Below, piece after piece: positions 12,902 to 24,600 of a stretch of 64,000 nucleotides of DNA. The position numbers and the translations under genes were made by a program. Origin of the DNA: Heliopora coerulea (taxonomy: Eukaryota; Cnidaria; Anthozoa; Scleralcyonacea; Helioporidae). Numbering within the stretch: the first letter of the stretch is position 1; each line of letters begins with the position of its first letter. The notes beneath the pieces are model-generated. The model made no database searches and was not told the DNA's origin. It saw only the letters and a program-made list of their open reading frames with translations. The stretch covers positions 124,001-188,000 of the forward strand of contig JASJOG010000294.1 in assembly GCA_030142905.1 (NCBI GenBank), given 5' to 3'.

Positions 12902-13119
12902 TCCATCGGTGCAAGTAGAGTCCAACATATGCAAGTCTTCTAGTACTGGTATTTTTAAGTAGTCTTTTCAAACTTTCTTTTTCTAATTAAAATTTGTTAA
13001 TAGTAAATCTTTATTTTTGTAGACAATTTTACAGACATTGTTATTAAGATGCAGTTTTTAGATTTTGTGAAAATTATTGTGCAGTGTCACGGAGAAGCAC
13101 CGGATTTGTGTGCTATATA

Positions 13120-13125
13120 AATAAA
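13120..13125 (+). promoter_or_regulatory. Polyadenylation signal AATAAA
   Basis: AATAAA lies about 220 bases after the tetraspan stop codon and is followed by T-rich sequence. Its position fits the 3' end of that gene. Confidence 0.5.
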
Positions 13126-13137
13126 GTTATTATTATT

Positions 13138-13385
13138 ATGAACTCCAATTGGGTAGAGAAAAAATTAGCAGTTTGATCACAGACACTATAGCTGTACTTA
13201 GTACCAGTACATCTTTGTAACTTAGTATTGCCGTACTGAACATTCCAGTGATGATAGTCATTATAATCTATCAGTACAAACACAGTCAAGAGTTCCAATT
13301 GGATAGCGAAAAAATTAACAGTTTATTCAGAGCCACTGTAGCTGTGCCCAGTATATTTTTGTCTTTTAGAATTACTGTATCACAT
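13138..13385. repeat. Diverged tandem duplication of about 140 bp
   Basis: TTCCAATTGGATAGCGAAAA near 13285 repeats TCCAATTGGGTAGAGAAAA near 13143, and the sequences after both stay alignable for about 100 bases. The origin is unknown. The rest of 12902-14022 shows no gene. Confidence 0.45.
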
Positions 13386-14022
13386 TCAACAACAGTTGAA
13401 AATCAGCCATTGTTACAGAACAAAACTGTGTCAAAAAGTAAACTTTTTGATCTTCTGACAACTTTACTTCTTAGATACTAGCCTGGTAGCAATCTCTTTA
13501 GAGAGTATTTGGTCAATTTATGCATCAGGAATACCCTTCTTTATGTACCTTACACAAGATGTGAAACATTTACAATTTTGAACAGTACGAAAATTGTTTT
13601 ACCAGCAATACCATCATAATTATTAACACTATCCTTCACAAGGTAACTGGTGGCAAATAAGCTGAATGACATGGAATACAATGATGCTAAAAATCTAAAA
13701 GGCTTCTTTGCATCATCAATAGCAAAGGATTTTAGAAATAAATTCTGGAACATGACATCTCAAGGAATGGCTAATTAACCCATTAAGAGATAATGGCATT
13801 TTATTCTGACCAGCACCAGATGATTTCATTTGCCACAGGGATGAGCCCTGGGCACTGAAGGGTTACATAAGTGACACAATGACTTGTATATATTCTCAGA
13901 CCATTGTTACTAGACCAAATGTCTGATGATTCAACTTGTTAAAGTAAATGGAAGAAAGTTTAGTTTAGGCAAAAATGTTTATAAAACAAGAATTTAGTAC
14001 CAACCTGTGGAAGTACCCAGAT

Positions 14023-14273
14023 CAGTGGCAGATCCAAGGGGAGGTTTCAGGGGGGTGTAACTCCTCCTACTTGAGCCAACAAGCAATGTGGGGGTTCTTT
14101 GTCATAGTCCTCTATGTTTACATAAACTTTATATGCATCTTTTTTCTTAAATTCTGCACTCATTAAATTCCTAGAACAACCAATGGCCTGGTTAACCACC
14201 CCTCTTCTCAAAAACTTGCCACCAGACCTGGTCTGGCAAACCTCCCTTCTATACAATCCTAGGTCTACCCCTG
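14023..14273. mobile_element. Candidate hAT-type MITE
   Basis: The ends are CAGTGGCAGATCCAAGG at 14023 and, inverted at 14273, CAGGGGTAGACCTAGG. Such imperfect CAG(T/G)GG inverted ends are typical of non-autonomous hAT elements. There is no coding potential, and an exact 8-bp target duplication was not found. Confidence 0.4.
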
Positions 14274-14948
14274 CAGATTATGGACCTTCCATGGAATTTA
14301 GGTTTACCTATACCAGTCAGAATATTTTAGGAAAACAGATACACAATTTGTAAATTTTTGTGGCATGTCTCCCTTATGACTAACACACTTAAGACATGTA
14401 GGCTAACTCATCCAAAGCTCTTTTTAATCTTACAAGCAGTAAAAGAAACAAGATGTGCTTTTATTGAGCATGCATACCAGATGTGTCTTTAATATAGAGC
14501 ACTGTGCAGCATATAAACATAAACAGACAGACATGAATTGCACAACGATTACTCTGTCCACACTTTGCATATCCATGCAGAATCAGCACTTCATGTTCAT
14601 AACTTGACCAGATATCAAATGTGATATACTGCTGCAGATTTATAGCTTAATCATAAACCCATTAGCTTTTATGTTAATTACTAAATTCAAGATGGTGGAA
14701 CTAACAGAGTTAACTTAACTAAAACCATAAATATTACCTCCAATGGAAACTAAAAATGATTGTAAAGATCCATTTACGACAACTTTATAAAACATCTGAG
14801 TAATTGCTTATATTATATAATCAAATTCTTGAAGCTCAGGTACTTGTTCAGGTCATGCCCAAGTAAATGGCTTTTAAAGTACTTTGAGTCCATAAAATCT
14901 TCTCTCATCTGTTGTTTTTGATCATTTTAAGCGTAGAATCGTCCTTAC

Positions 14949-15098
14949 TGCTGTGTACTATCCCAATAACGTGCTCACACGCCCGTCTACTGACTACAAT
15001 TGTATTTGTTTTCACTTGAACTTCAAATATGAATTCATTAGTCTGGTTATCTATTAAGTTAATTAAGTTAGTCATTATTACTGTATCACGTTACTACA
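14949..15098 (-). repeat. 3' LTR of the gypsy-type element
   Basis: 150 bp, beginning TGCTGTGTACTATCCC and ending CACGTTACTACA on the + strand. It matches 17628-17777 at 147 of 150 positions by eye. The polypurine tract abuts it at 15099-15110. Confidence 0.85.
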
Positions 15099-15356
15099 TC
15101 TCCTCCTTTACCAGATAGTAGGTATCCTCTAATGGAAAAGTTATTTTTTTCATATGGAATTAACAGCTATTAACTAATTTGAACTAAGTTGTCTTTCCAG
15201 TTTCTTAGATGTCCTAATTCTAATATCTAATCAGTTCAAAAGTACTTTTTTTTTTTCTTTTTTTTTTTCTACCTATCTGAAATAGTCTTTCAAGTATTTG
15301 TCAAATATTGATATCTTCTTCCGTCGTGATCTGCGAGGTTCTCGTGGTTGTCTTCC

Positions 15357-16346
15357 TTAATGTCCATCCTCTGGTGGACTTTGGTCTTCACTAGGAAGTG
15401 CTTGCTGGTCCATAGGTTGATCATTCTCCATGCTTTTACTTTCTGTCGCTGATGGTATGGTCACAATAGGTGGAACTGGCTGGTCATCTGTTGTCGGATG
15501 TTTTAGAGTTTTTAATAGTTTGAATCGTGATATATCTCTACACTTGGTTTTCTCGTCTTTAACTCTTTTCGCGGTTACCATTGATCCTTTGATTGTGGTC
15601 ACAATGTAGACATTCGGTTTGTATGGTGTTTGTCCTTTCTTCTTCTTCTCTCGCTTGATGACAACTGCGTCACCTGGTTTCAGTTCGTATTTCTTCGCTC
15701 GGTGTCGTCTGTCGTGTTCCTTCTTGGCTCTTTCCTTGTATTTCTAGTCGTACTGTCTTACTGTGGTTTCTTTTGGTGATGTCTCCACAGGGTAGTGGTC
15801 TAGCTTTGTTCTTACTCTCCGATTCATTAGTAGCTCATACGGTGTGGTCTTTGTTCCAGGATGTGGTGTACTTCTATAAGCTTGCAGCATGTCGTATGTT
15901 GCTTCGTGGATGTTACTGTGCTCTTGTTTAGCAATCGCAGCAATCTTGTTAACCAGTTTGTTAAAACTCTCGACTTGTCCTTGTGCTTTCGGGTGGTATG
16001 GCGTAACTGGTTTGTGTTTGAATCCAACCTCTGCAGCGAAGTGGGTAAATTCTTGCGAATTGAAAGGTGGACCATTGTCCGTCTGTACTATGTTTGGAAC
16101 TCCGTGAGTGGCAAATATTTTTTTTAACCTCTCTCGGATCGGTGCTATCGCGATGGATCTGGTAAATTCAACTTCAGGATATCTTGAAAATTGATCGGTT
16201 AATACCATAGCATATTCTCCATTTGGCAACGGTCCGCAAAAGTCAACTTCAATGGTTTCCCACGGTTTCTGCGGTAGCTTTGTCATCTTTGCTGGCTCGG
16301 TGTGTGGTGTGTCTGTCTTCTCTGATTCTTGATTACCACAGAACAC
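15357..16346 (-). pseudogene. Retroviral-type integrase (pol remainder), one in-frame stop
   Basis: The rve catalytic core shows VDFCGPLPNGEY, VQTDNGPPF and GQVESFNKLV, giving the D, D and E positions; YHPKAQGQVE is typical of gypsy elements. An in-frame TAG at 15742-15744 interrupts the C-terminal part. The same frame then continues with a basic region that includes KPNVYIVTTIKGSMV and ends at 15357. The 5' end overlaps the Gag-protease frame by 64 bases in another frame, exactly where the reverse transcriptase was lost. Integration would have needed a helper element. Confidence 0.75.
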
Positions 16347-17593
16347 TTTCCAACTACCGGGATGTCTTGAAGCAGAGCTTTTAACTTGGTTCTGGATTTC
16401 TTCAGGTGAATTTCTGGTCTCATCTTTTGCAGCTTAGAAAATTGGTCTTCATCCATAATGTTTGCGTCAGAACCTGTGTCTGGCTCAACTGCTGTTGGTA
16501 TATCGTTGATTGTCACCATACACGATTTTATAATTTTCCGCGTTCGTATTCGAGATACGTGTCGAATGCGAAGGTGTTGGATAAAGTTCTCGTCGTTCGG
16601 ACTGTCGCTTGAATCGCTTTCGCTTTCTTCTAACGTTTCGACGTGGCGGATATGTGGATTTTCTATGTTGAACTTTGATTGGCGTTTTTCCAACTTCTCA
16701 CGTCTGATATTTTCATGTTTATTTCGTCGATTTCTGGGTTCGCGACCTGGTTTTGGATCTTCTTCGGTCGGTTTCGTCGTTTCTTCTTGATATCTGGGTG
16801 GTGATGATCTGCAAACAACAGCAAAATGGTTTCGTTTGCCACACTTTCGACATTGCGCGCCATATGCAGGACATTTTGCTTTCTCGTGTTTACGCCCACA
16901 GCGTTGGCAGTTGTTTGGCCAGGTTATATTCTTCTTCTTAAGAAATTTAACTCGGTTACATTTGGAGTTCTCGAGCTTTTGTTTCATTTCTTTGGCTTGT
17001 AACTGAGCTTGTTCGGTTACTACCGCTTCGTCGAGAATTTGTTGAAGTGTCCAGTTGTGGCGTATAGCTTTAATGCGGATTATATTATTGCGCATTGTTT
17101 TGATGAGATGGTCTCTAATTGCATCGTTTTCATCTTGATAGCTACATTTCTTTGCAATTTCTCTCACTCGTGCGTAGTACGTCGCCATCGATTCATCGTC
17201 TTGTTGCATCAAATTTCCTAGTTTAAAGCGAGCATAATCTTTATTCTTCTTCGGAAGGAAATGCTGATCGAGCTTGTTAATAAGGCGCGTGTAGACGTTT
17301 TGTTCTCCTTCGAGTGTCGGGTCGGGAATGGAGTCGTCTAAGTCGGTGATTTCTTGTCCTCCGTATATTAAGAGACCGTCCTTCTTTAACTGCGGGTCTT
17401 CAATACCGAAAAATCGAAATTGTCTTTCAATATTCCGTTTCCATTTGTCCCAGCTAATCGCCGTGTCGTTGCTGTCTCGTGTCAGTTGAAATGGTGCGAT
17501 GTTTAATTGTCGATTTATCACGGTCACTGCTGCTTGCGTTGCTCCTGCCGCACTCGTGCTTGGCTGTGAGATCTCGTGTTCAGTATCTAACAT
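16283..17593 (-). CDS. Gag-protease polyprotein of the gypsy-type element
   Basis: An open frame of 436 codons. Gag-like sequence is followed by two CCHC zinc knuckles, CQRCGRKHEKAKC and CRKCGKRNHFAVVC, near 16805-16920, then Arg/Lys-rich sequence. Near the end comes an aspartic protease start with the active-site motif PDTGSDANIM near 16455-16490. The protease is cut short and the frame ends in unrelated residues, where the element has lost reverse transcriptase and RNase H. It starts with ATG shortly after the 5' LTR. Gag binds RNA and forms the particle; here it could still package the element's RNA if expressed. Confidence 0.7.
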   Translation of the reverse strand: MLDTEHEISQPSTSAAGATQAAVTVINRQLNIAPFQLTRDSNDTAISWDKWKRNIERQFRFFGIEDPQLKKDGLLIYGGQEITDLDDSIPDPTLEGEQNVYTRLINKLDQHFLPKKNKDYARFKLGNLMQQDDESMATYYARVREIAKKCSYQDENDAIRDHLIKTMRNNIIRIKAIRHNWTLQQILDEAVVTEQAQLQAKEMKQKLENSKCNRVKFLKKKNITWPNNCQRCGRKHEKAKCPAYGAQCRKCGKRNHFAVVCRSSPPRYQEETTKPTEEDPKPGREPRNRRNKHENIRREKLEKRQSKFNIENPHIRHVETLEESESDSSDSPNDENFIQHLRIRHVSRIRTRKIIKSCMVTINDIPTAVEPDTGSDANIMDEDQFSKLQKMRPEIHLKKSRTKLKALLQDIPVVGKCSVVIKNQRRQTHHTPSQQR

Positions 17594-17627
17594 TTCTTTG
17601 TGTTTCTACAGTATCCTCGTCGCCAGT

Positions 17628-17777
17628 TGCTGTGTACTATCCCAATAACATGCTCACACGCCCGTCTACTGACTACAATTGTATTTGTTTTCACTTGAAC
17701 TTCAAATATGAATTCATTAGTCTGGTTATCTTTTAAGTTAATTAAGTTAGTCATTATTACTATATCACGTTACTACA
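17628..17777 (-). repeat. 5' LTR of the gypsy-type element
   Basis: The partner of the LTR at 14949. Differences are an A for G in the AACATGC segment, a T for A in TCTTTTAAG and an A for G in CTATATCACG. The target duplication CTTAC follows at 17778. Confidence 0.85.
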
Positions 17778-17799
17778 CTTACCATGCAGTTTTCTACCA

Positions 17800-18460
17800 G
17801 CATTTTCACTTCTTAATCCCAGTCGGTCTACTCTGCTTGAAAGATGAAGAACCCTCCGGCGCTAATGCAGTTTTGCACCTCAACCATATAAATGCTAGGA
17901 ATGTAAGTAAATTATATATCATTCGACAGTTTATTACCTGGAAATTACAGTGATACCATGATACCAACTGTTCATTGCAAACATAATGCATTATAGCCTT
18001 AAAGAAAATCCCTGTTACTTGGCGGCAGGTTTGAATGTTTCTTTGTACTTCTTCGAAAATGTGTATAAACCCAAAGGCTAGATTAGGGTTAGCGTTAGGG
18101 TTAGGGTTAGCGTTAGGGTTAGGGTCAGGATTTGGGTTTATACACATTTTCGGGGCTTTTACAGAGCGAAGAAACAATGGAGAGGAACTATACTAAAATT
18201 GTAGATAAACCCATAAACTTGACGGTCATGAGCCCTCGGTTTACTGTTGACGCTCACGAACTTCGGTGTGTCTGTTTTTTTGGCTATAATGCCTTATGTT
18301 TGGAATGAATTCTTGAAATTACTGTTACCCTGCAATCTACAGGTAAGAATCTGTCGACTGATATGTGATTTACTTATGTTACTTGTATTTATAATGGTTG
18401 AGGTGCGAAACTGCATTAGCGCCGAACCCTCGAGCATCTGGATTTTGAAACTTCTATATT
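17800..18460. repeat. Foldback element enclosing telomere-like repeats
   Basis: The outer arms, near 17840-17960 and 18320-18440, are inverted copies: both contain GCACCTCAACC or its complement, CGGCGCTAATGCAG or its complement, and the matching GGTAA flank. Inside, a 22-bp inverted repeat at 18054-18075 and 18131-18152 (CGAAAATGTGTATAAACCC) brackets about nine TTAGGG-type units at 18081-18128, some with TTAGCG. No gene is present. Confidence 0.55.
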
Positions 18461-18717
18461 GTCAAAATACAATGAAGGACGACTTTAAACATGAAATATT
18501 CTAATGGAGTGTATCAAGATGGCAAAATCCTACAAACCTTAGTCACATAAATTTTACCCTGAGTAGCCATTTTGATTTTTTTTAATTATAAACATGGTTT
18601 AATCGCAACATAGAGCATTTCCGGTGGTCAAGTGGCCTGGGTTTGACTTTTAGCTCCTTGATAATGTGCAAAGCAGCATTACTGAGTCTGTGAGGACACT
18701 CGCACACTAGCAAGCAC

Positions 18718-19482
18718 TTGCTTCCTGTTTGGATCATCACAGAAAAACAGGGAACGATTATTTCTGCTCACTGTTGTGGCTGTAAAGCTGGTCTAGGTAA
18801 AAGCTGTTCCCATGTAGCAAGTGTACTTTTTTACCTTGAAGTATGGACAAAAATTCATGGCAAATTGTCTTGCACACAAGTGAAGTGTTCGTGGATTCTT
18901 CCTTTGGACGTAAAGGAAGTCAAGTACGCAAGAGTTCGCGACATTAAATTTACATCGGCAAAAAAAATGAAAGCTGACTTGGATTCAACTTTGGATAGAC
19001 TTTCAGAACCACCAAAAGTCAATGACCGTGCAAACAGATCAAAAGTTGAGTCAAACAGTGTCCCGGCTCCGTCGAAGGAGGAGATGGATTCTCTGTATGC
19101 TGAGTTAAACAGTTGTAAATGCAAGCCCATAGCTCTCAGTTTAGTTCCAGCTTACGGCGAGAACTTTGTGCTGAAAAGCCGCACGATTCCAATGGTTCAT
19201 GATCTTTCAGACCCCAAGTATTAGGATCTTGAACATACTGAACTGGTACAAGTCTGTTTTGAAAAAGAAATAAAGCTCTCTGAAGCTGAAATGCAACAAA
19301 TTGAGGAAGATACTAGAAGCCAGTCAAAAGGAGCTAACTTTTTCAAACACAGAGCTCGAAGGATTGGAGCTTCCCATAGCAAGCTAGCATCTCGCACAGA
19401 CCCTGCACTGCCTTCTCCATCTCTAATTCAATCCATTTGCTATCCTGAACTAAACAAAATACTGTATTTTCCAAAGCAATAG
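18718..19482 (+). pseudogene. SWIM zinc-finger / YqaJ-type nuclease gene fragment
   Basis: The first open frame (18718-19224) has a SWIM motif, CCGCKAGLGKSCSHVASVLF, then a basic linker and the segment ELNSCKCKPIALSLVP. After TAG at 19222-19224 a second frame from 19291 reads TRSQSKGANFFKHRARRIGA, which matches the start of YqaJ-type viral recombinase domains (usually TRGQS..W...R.GRITAS). The nuclease then breaks off. SWIM plus YqaJ is the accessory protein reported for ISL2EU-type transposons, and a THAP transposase fragment follows on the opposite strand, so I read both as one decayed element. Confidence 0.6.
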
Positions 19483-19929
19483 CACTTGGTTGTGAACATG
19501 AGGCAACAGCAATTAATGCCTATGAACAAGTTATGAATGGAAAACATACAAATTTGTCCCATTACAAAAATTTGTCCCCATTCAAAAGTGTCCCATTAGC
19601 ATTGAGAATTGTGATTTTGAGAACTATGTTTCATCATGTCCGAGCAAAGACGATTCTGGTCGATTTTTGGATCATGCATATTACTACCAAATGCAGCAGC
19701 AACTGTTTACTGTGAAAAGAAAGTATTGTGACTTTATTGTTTGTGCTTTTGATGATAATGGCACAGCCAATTTTTTTAACCAGCGAATTTTTCCTCTTTA
19801 ACCCGCTTTAAATTATAACCTGCTCTACATGTATTCTTACATTAGCTGTGCCCCTGGTTTTCTCAACATCCACTGGGTCTAGCTGGTCTTAACCACGGGT
19901 AAAAACAGGGATTGCCAACTGAGCTTGTT

Positions 19930-20935
19930 TGTACATAAGGGATTCTTGTATGATAAACTCCCGATCTGCCAGAATAAGATCACCAGGTAGAAGCTGATCT
20001 AGGATGGTCTGTCAGTGAAAATTTCAAAGCAATCAATGATCACTGTAGTCTTTCTTCCAAATGAATGCTGAAAACATTGTGGCATGGTACGCCACAGGTC
20101 TTCACGGTCTGGCCACTTGAACAATGGGCTAAGTCTTACATCCAAATATGATCCACGCATGAAATGATCTCGACACAGTAGAAGTCAAAACATTAAATCG
20201 GTAGGCAAGATCTTCGAAAGGCATATTTAGTTTCAACTTCATTAATGTCATTATGAATTCTTGAAAAGATGTTAGCAGTTGTGATTTTCGATTAAAAAAT
20301 GGAGCAATTCGATGAAAAACGACTTGCAAGGTGTCAAACGAAGGTAATCCAGTGTAAAACTTTACCCTTTTGCCGTCGTTGCAAAATTCATCCTCACAAA
20401 ACGGCTGCTTCGGCGGGTCTTCAGGGACCAAATAATCAAATTCTTCCGTTTGTGTACTGGAATCTACGAGCCTCTGAAGTTCCTCAACAAAACAAATATC
20501 TGAAACTTGTTCACCTGCTTCATTCTTTCTTGCGATTTCCTCTGCCAAGATACGCTCACTCTCTTGTTGTTCCTTTCGTTTTCTCTCCTTTTCGCTAGCT
20601 CTCCGACCTCTTCCTCACGCTTGTTCGAGATTTTTTCTCTCTACATTCTTCTCCTGTCCTAGGTTCAAAGTTGGAACCCAATCAACATTGTATCTGTCCC
20701 AACTTTTTGCAGCTTTTCCTGAGACAAAATGACGCCCGCCTACACGATCGTTGGTGAGAATCTGCTCAATCAAATCCGCCCGACTTATTGCAGAAATCCA
20801 ACTCGATCGTCTTTCTCTTGATAGTTTCTCAGCTTCTTCTCCTTGGTTTGTGACTGCTGATGAGACTCGAGAGAAGTGAAGACCTTTATCGCGAGTGCTT
20901 TTACTTCCACAACCTATTGCCATACAGAAAACCAT
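19930..20935 (-). pseudogene. THAP-domain DDE transposase, ISL2EU-like, broken
   Basis: From ATG at 20933-20935 a THAP zinc finger is visible: [18 protein letters not shown], then [11 protein letters not shown] and [11 protein letters not shown]. After an in-frame TGA near 20615-20617 the same frame continues with a charged helical stretch and [15 protein letters not shown], then [20 protein letters not shown], the helix-turn-helix seen before DDE_4-type catalytic domains. A frame change near 20130 leads to [14 protein letters not shown] and [10 protein letters not shown] deletion then joins this to [13 protein letters not shown], so part of the catalytic region is missing. THAP fingers bind the transposon ends. 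Confidence 0.65.
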
Positions 20936-21297
20936 CTCCAAGCGATGAAGTAAATGAACACGCAACTCTGTTTAAACCATCGAGTAGTTTAAACATTTGG
21001 TCCACTAATATGGCGGCGTAACGACTGTAGCAAAGCATTTTATCACGTGAGTGAAAACGATTTATATTTATACTGGATGATCCTATCAGCTATAACTAAG
21101 CTGTTCTCCCTAGAGGTCCAGTAAGGGCCACCCCTCATTGGTCCAGTGTTACTACAGGAGGAAACTAGAGTACCCGAAGAAAAGTGAACCTGCCATCATG
21201 GCGATTGGTCATGGTATATTGAGCTCCCGAAATCTCTGTATGTTCATCTACATTTACTTGGCTTTCTCTAGCTTCTCTGTTACTATTAGTTCCTCTA

Positions 21298-22356
21298 ATG
21301 CTCGAGCTAGGCTTATCCCAATTCTTCACTAAAGTAATCTTGTTAATGCTGTTAAAATCAATGGATTTGGACCGACAACAAAAACAACTTCGGCGACGAA
21401 GACAGTTTCAGCTTCGTCGAAGGCCATCTCGGACTGTTGCCTACAGTGTTAATCTTGCAATAATGCTTATAAGCTTAGCGAACGATGTGGAAATACAGCC
21501 TGGTCAACCTACGAAAACCAGTGAATTCTCTAAACTGCCATCTTCAAGAGATTTAAAGATTTGCCATTTGAATGTTCGGAGTCTGCTTCGTAAGCTAGAT
21601 GAAGTGACACTATTGGTGCAAGAAAGTCCTTTTGATATCCTTACTATCTCAGAGACATGGTTAAATAATTCAATCTCGGATTCCGAAGTCTTATTGTCTT
21701 GATATTCAATTGTTAGAAGTGATTGAAGAGCAAACAAACATGATGGTGGTGTAGCCATTTATGTCAAGGATGGTACCCCGTTCAACTGTATTAGAGATTT
21801 GGAAACCGACAACATTGAGACTTGCTGGATTGAAATTATCAAACCCAAAGCTAAGAAGCTATATATATGCAGTGTATATCGTCCCCCCGATTCTTCGATT
21901 GACGCCTTCTTGAATGACCTTGATTCGATGTTGTCAAAGATTCCTACTAACACCGAAGTCATTGTATTAGGAGATTTCAACGTTAATTATTTGGCGTCGA
22001 AAAAGTCTACGGTGGAAGTATCGCAACTGAGAAAACTGCAAAGGTTTGCAAACGCCCATTACTTGGATCAGTTAATATGTACTCCAACGAGAGTGACTGA
22101 AACATCCAAATCAATTATTGGCTTTAGAATCGATGTAATTGAAAAACCAGGCGGAAAACGTATTCGAATGATGAAAATCAAGGCCCAGCAAAAAATTCTT
22201 CCAATTATTGACTTATTGTTCGTCAACAATTCTAATCGCATCACCACAAGTGGTGTTATTAGCACTTCAATAAGTGATCATAGTCTAATTTTCTGTATCG
22301 TTAAATCTGGTGTCCCTAAAGCACCACCAGAAATTATAACAGAGATGCTTTTCTAG
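21298..22356 (+). pseudogene. LINE ORF2 N-terminal part: AP endonuclease
   Basis: A single frame with stops near 21700 and 21721. It contains NDVEIQPGQP (a variant of the GDVExNPGP lead-in), LKICHLNVRSL, ISETWLN, VYRPPDSS, VLGDFNVNYL and SDHSLIFCIV. These are the usual endonuclease blocks; in this family the enzyme nicks target DNA to prime reverse transcription. Confidence 0.7.
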
Positions 22357-22585
22357 AGGACCTAAGGAATATCGATTGGAACTCAGTCACCGAAAATAAT
22401 GATATTGATTCGGCCTTGGATTCTTGGACTGATTTATTCACTGGCATTGCTGATATACATGCTCCTATGAAGAAATTCCATCTCAAAGGAATTCAGACTC
22501 CGTGGATGAATCATGATTTAGGCAAAGTAATGTCCAATCGTGATTAGTACCATCGATTAGCTATGAAAACAAACTCAACTGATTA

Positions 22586-24060
22586 TTGGAAGAAATCCAA
22601 CTCAAATCCATCGTGAAAAAACAAGTTGAATCATGCAAATCATCATATTATAAAGATCTTATCGCAAGGAATAAATATAAACCAGCAGAACTTTGGAAGT
22701 CAATCAATGAAATCACCTCACGTAAATTACCTAACTCTCCAACTTGCATCATTAATGACGGAGTTTATCACGCTCATGCTAAGTCTGTCTGTAAGGTATT
22801 CAACTTATTCTTCTCAACCATCGGCAAGAAATTGGCTGACAAACTAAGATCTAGAATTGGTACTTTATCTTCAACCTTTTTACCAGCCAAACCTATTGTG
22901 TCCAATCAGTTTCTGTTTCAAGATGTAACCTGCTCATTTGTCAAAGACCAAATTAGTAAACTCAAGACCAACAAAGCTGTTGGTCTTGATCGAATTAGTG
23001 CCAGACTATTGAAAGAAGCTGCCGACATAATTTCGCCTTCTTTTACGAAACTCCTAAACCTTTCATTGTCATCTAGTAAATTTCCAACAATATGGAAGTC
23101 AGGAAAAGTCGCTGCTCTCTTTAAAAAAGGTGAGCGTACGAATCCAAGTAATTATAGGCCTATAACAATCCTTCCGACTATTAGTAAGATTCTTAAAAGA
23201 GCAGTTCATGTATAAATTTCTATCCGATAATAATCTTCTGTCATCCAAGCAGTATGGTTTTAGATCAAAGCTTTCAACTGGTACAGCGATTCTACATTTT
23301 ACTGACGAAGTCTTAAAAAATATGGATTCTGGTCAACTTCCAGCGGCAGTATCTTTAGATCTGACTAAGGCTTTCGACATGGTAAACCACGAACTTTTAG
23401 TGAAAAAATTGTCATCTTTCGGCTTTGCAAATAAATCAATCATGTGGTTCCAATCGTGCCTCTCAAATTGTCAGCAAATTGCAGTAATGGACGATAACCA
23501 CTCGACACCTCAAACAATAACTGTTGGAGTACCTCAGGGGAGTATCCTCGGACCGTTACTGTTCTTAATATTTATTAACGATCTCTCTCAATGCCTTCAG
23601 TCATGCGAAGCCACTCTTTACATTGACGATACGGTCATTTATTATTAATCTACGTCAATCACTGATATCGAGGATAAGATCAATCAGAACCTATTTTACG
23701 AGGCTGCTTGGCTTGACAATAACCTTTTAACACTAAATGTGAATAAATCTGAATTTATTATTATTATTGGAAGTCCTCATAAACTAAAAACGTGTGGCAA
23801 TGTAAACATTACAATTCATAATTGCCCAATTAAACTTACCAATTCACTTAAATATCTTGGCGTAAGAATTAACTGTCATCTAACGTGATCCGATCACATC
23901 GATGAAATTATCAGTAAGTGTAATCAACGTATTGGAATCCTGAGACGTGTATACTATCTTCTCCCATTTAACACTCGGATAATATTATACAAATCTCCGG
24001 TCTTACCGTTATTAGACTATGTTGACACCATATAGGGTGATAAAAACAATATGACATTGG
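22586..24060 (+). pseudogene. LINE ORF2 reverse transcriptase part
   Basis: Two frames, 22586-23215 and 23208-23648, carry DRISARLLKEAA, NYRPITILPTISKI, SLDLTKAFDMVNHELL, GVPQGSILGPLLFLIFINDL and YIDDTVIYY, which are reverse-transcriptase blocks 1 to 5. TAA at 23646-23648 and later stops follow, and SLKYLGVRI near 23845-23875 continues the thumb region. The copy is non-functional. Confidence 0.75.
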
Positions 24061-24600
24061 TGAGTGATCAAAAAAATTCTACAAAACAAAGCAGCAAAAG
24101 CAATCTAAGGCTGGCCTGTTCACACATCTGCAAGTAATGCACTGAATACATTAAAATGGGAACCACTTTCCTCGAGAAGAAAATACCACCGTGCTCTCTT
24201 CACCTACAAATGCATCAATGGATTCATAAATTTTGATCTAAACTTAAGATCAAGCGAAACTGTTCACACTTACAACACACGGAAAAAAAGTGACTTACGT
24301 CTGCTTACTGTGAAAACGAAATGGGGAAAGCAAAGATTCATATACCATGCAATCAAGGAAGGGAACGATTTAAAACTAGAAAAGAGAAACTAGGACAATG
24401 TCTCTAGTTTCAAAAGCAGTTTTTTATTTAAATAATACAAAATTCTTATTTTTATTGTAATATCATTTTAGTTTTATATGATTTTGGCGTAATTTATGTA
24501 TTGTAATTTGATTTTGTCAATCTTTTGTTATACAGGGCCTCATTGAAAAACACCCCCGGTAAATGAGCACCCTGTTTAAATATTAAATTCATTCATTCAT

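Larger units (their letters stand above)
14949..17777 (-). mobile_element. Gypsy-type LTR retrotransposon, internally deleted (no reverse transcriptase)
   Basis: The element is 2,829 bp with 150-bp LTRs that differ at three positions and a perfect 5-bp target duplication, CTTAC, at 14944-14948 and 17778-17782. On the - strand the order is 5' LTR, a likely primer-binding site starting TGGCGACGAGGAT just inside the LTR, Gag fused to protease, integrase, a polypurine tract (AAAGGAGGAGA) and 3' LTR. The reverse transcriptase and RNase H region is absent between protease and integrase. Clean ends show it inserted as a unit. The high LTR match suggests a recent copy that depended on enzymes from an intact relative. 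Confidence 0.85.
21180..24600 (+). mobile_element. Non-LTR retrotransposon (CR1/L2-like LINE), decayed
   Basis: A recognisable endonuclease then reverse transcriptase order on the + strand ends in a tail of ATTCATTCATTCAT near 24587-24599. That tail and the EN-RT order fit the CR1/L2 group. The 5' limit is approximate. Stops and frame changes throughout make this copy dead. After the RT, 24060-24600 holds only degenerate 3' sequence. Confidence 0.7.

Noticed and set aside
18081..18128. True telomere end
   Set aside because: Only about nine imperfect units inside a foldback and flanked by ordinary sequence on both sides.
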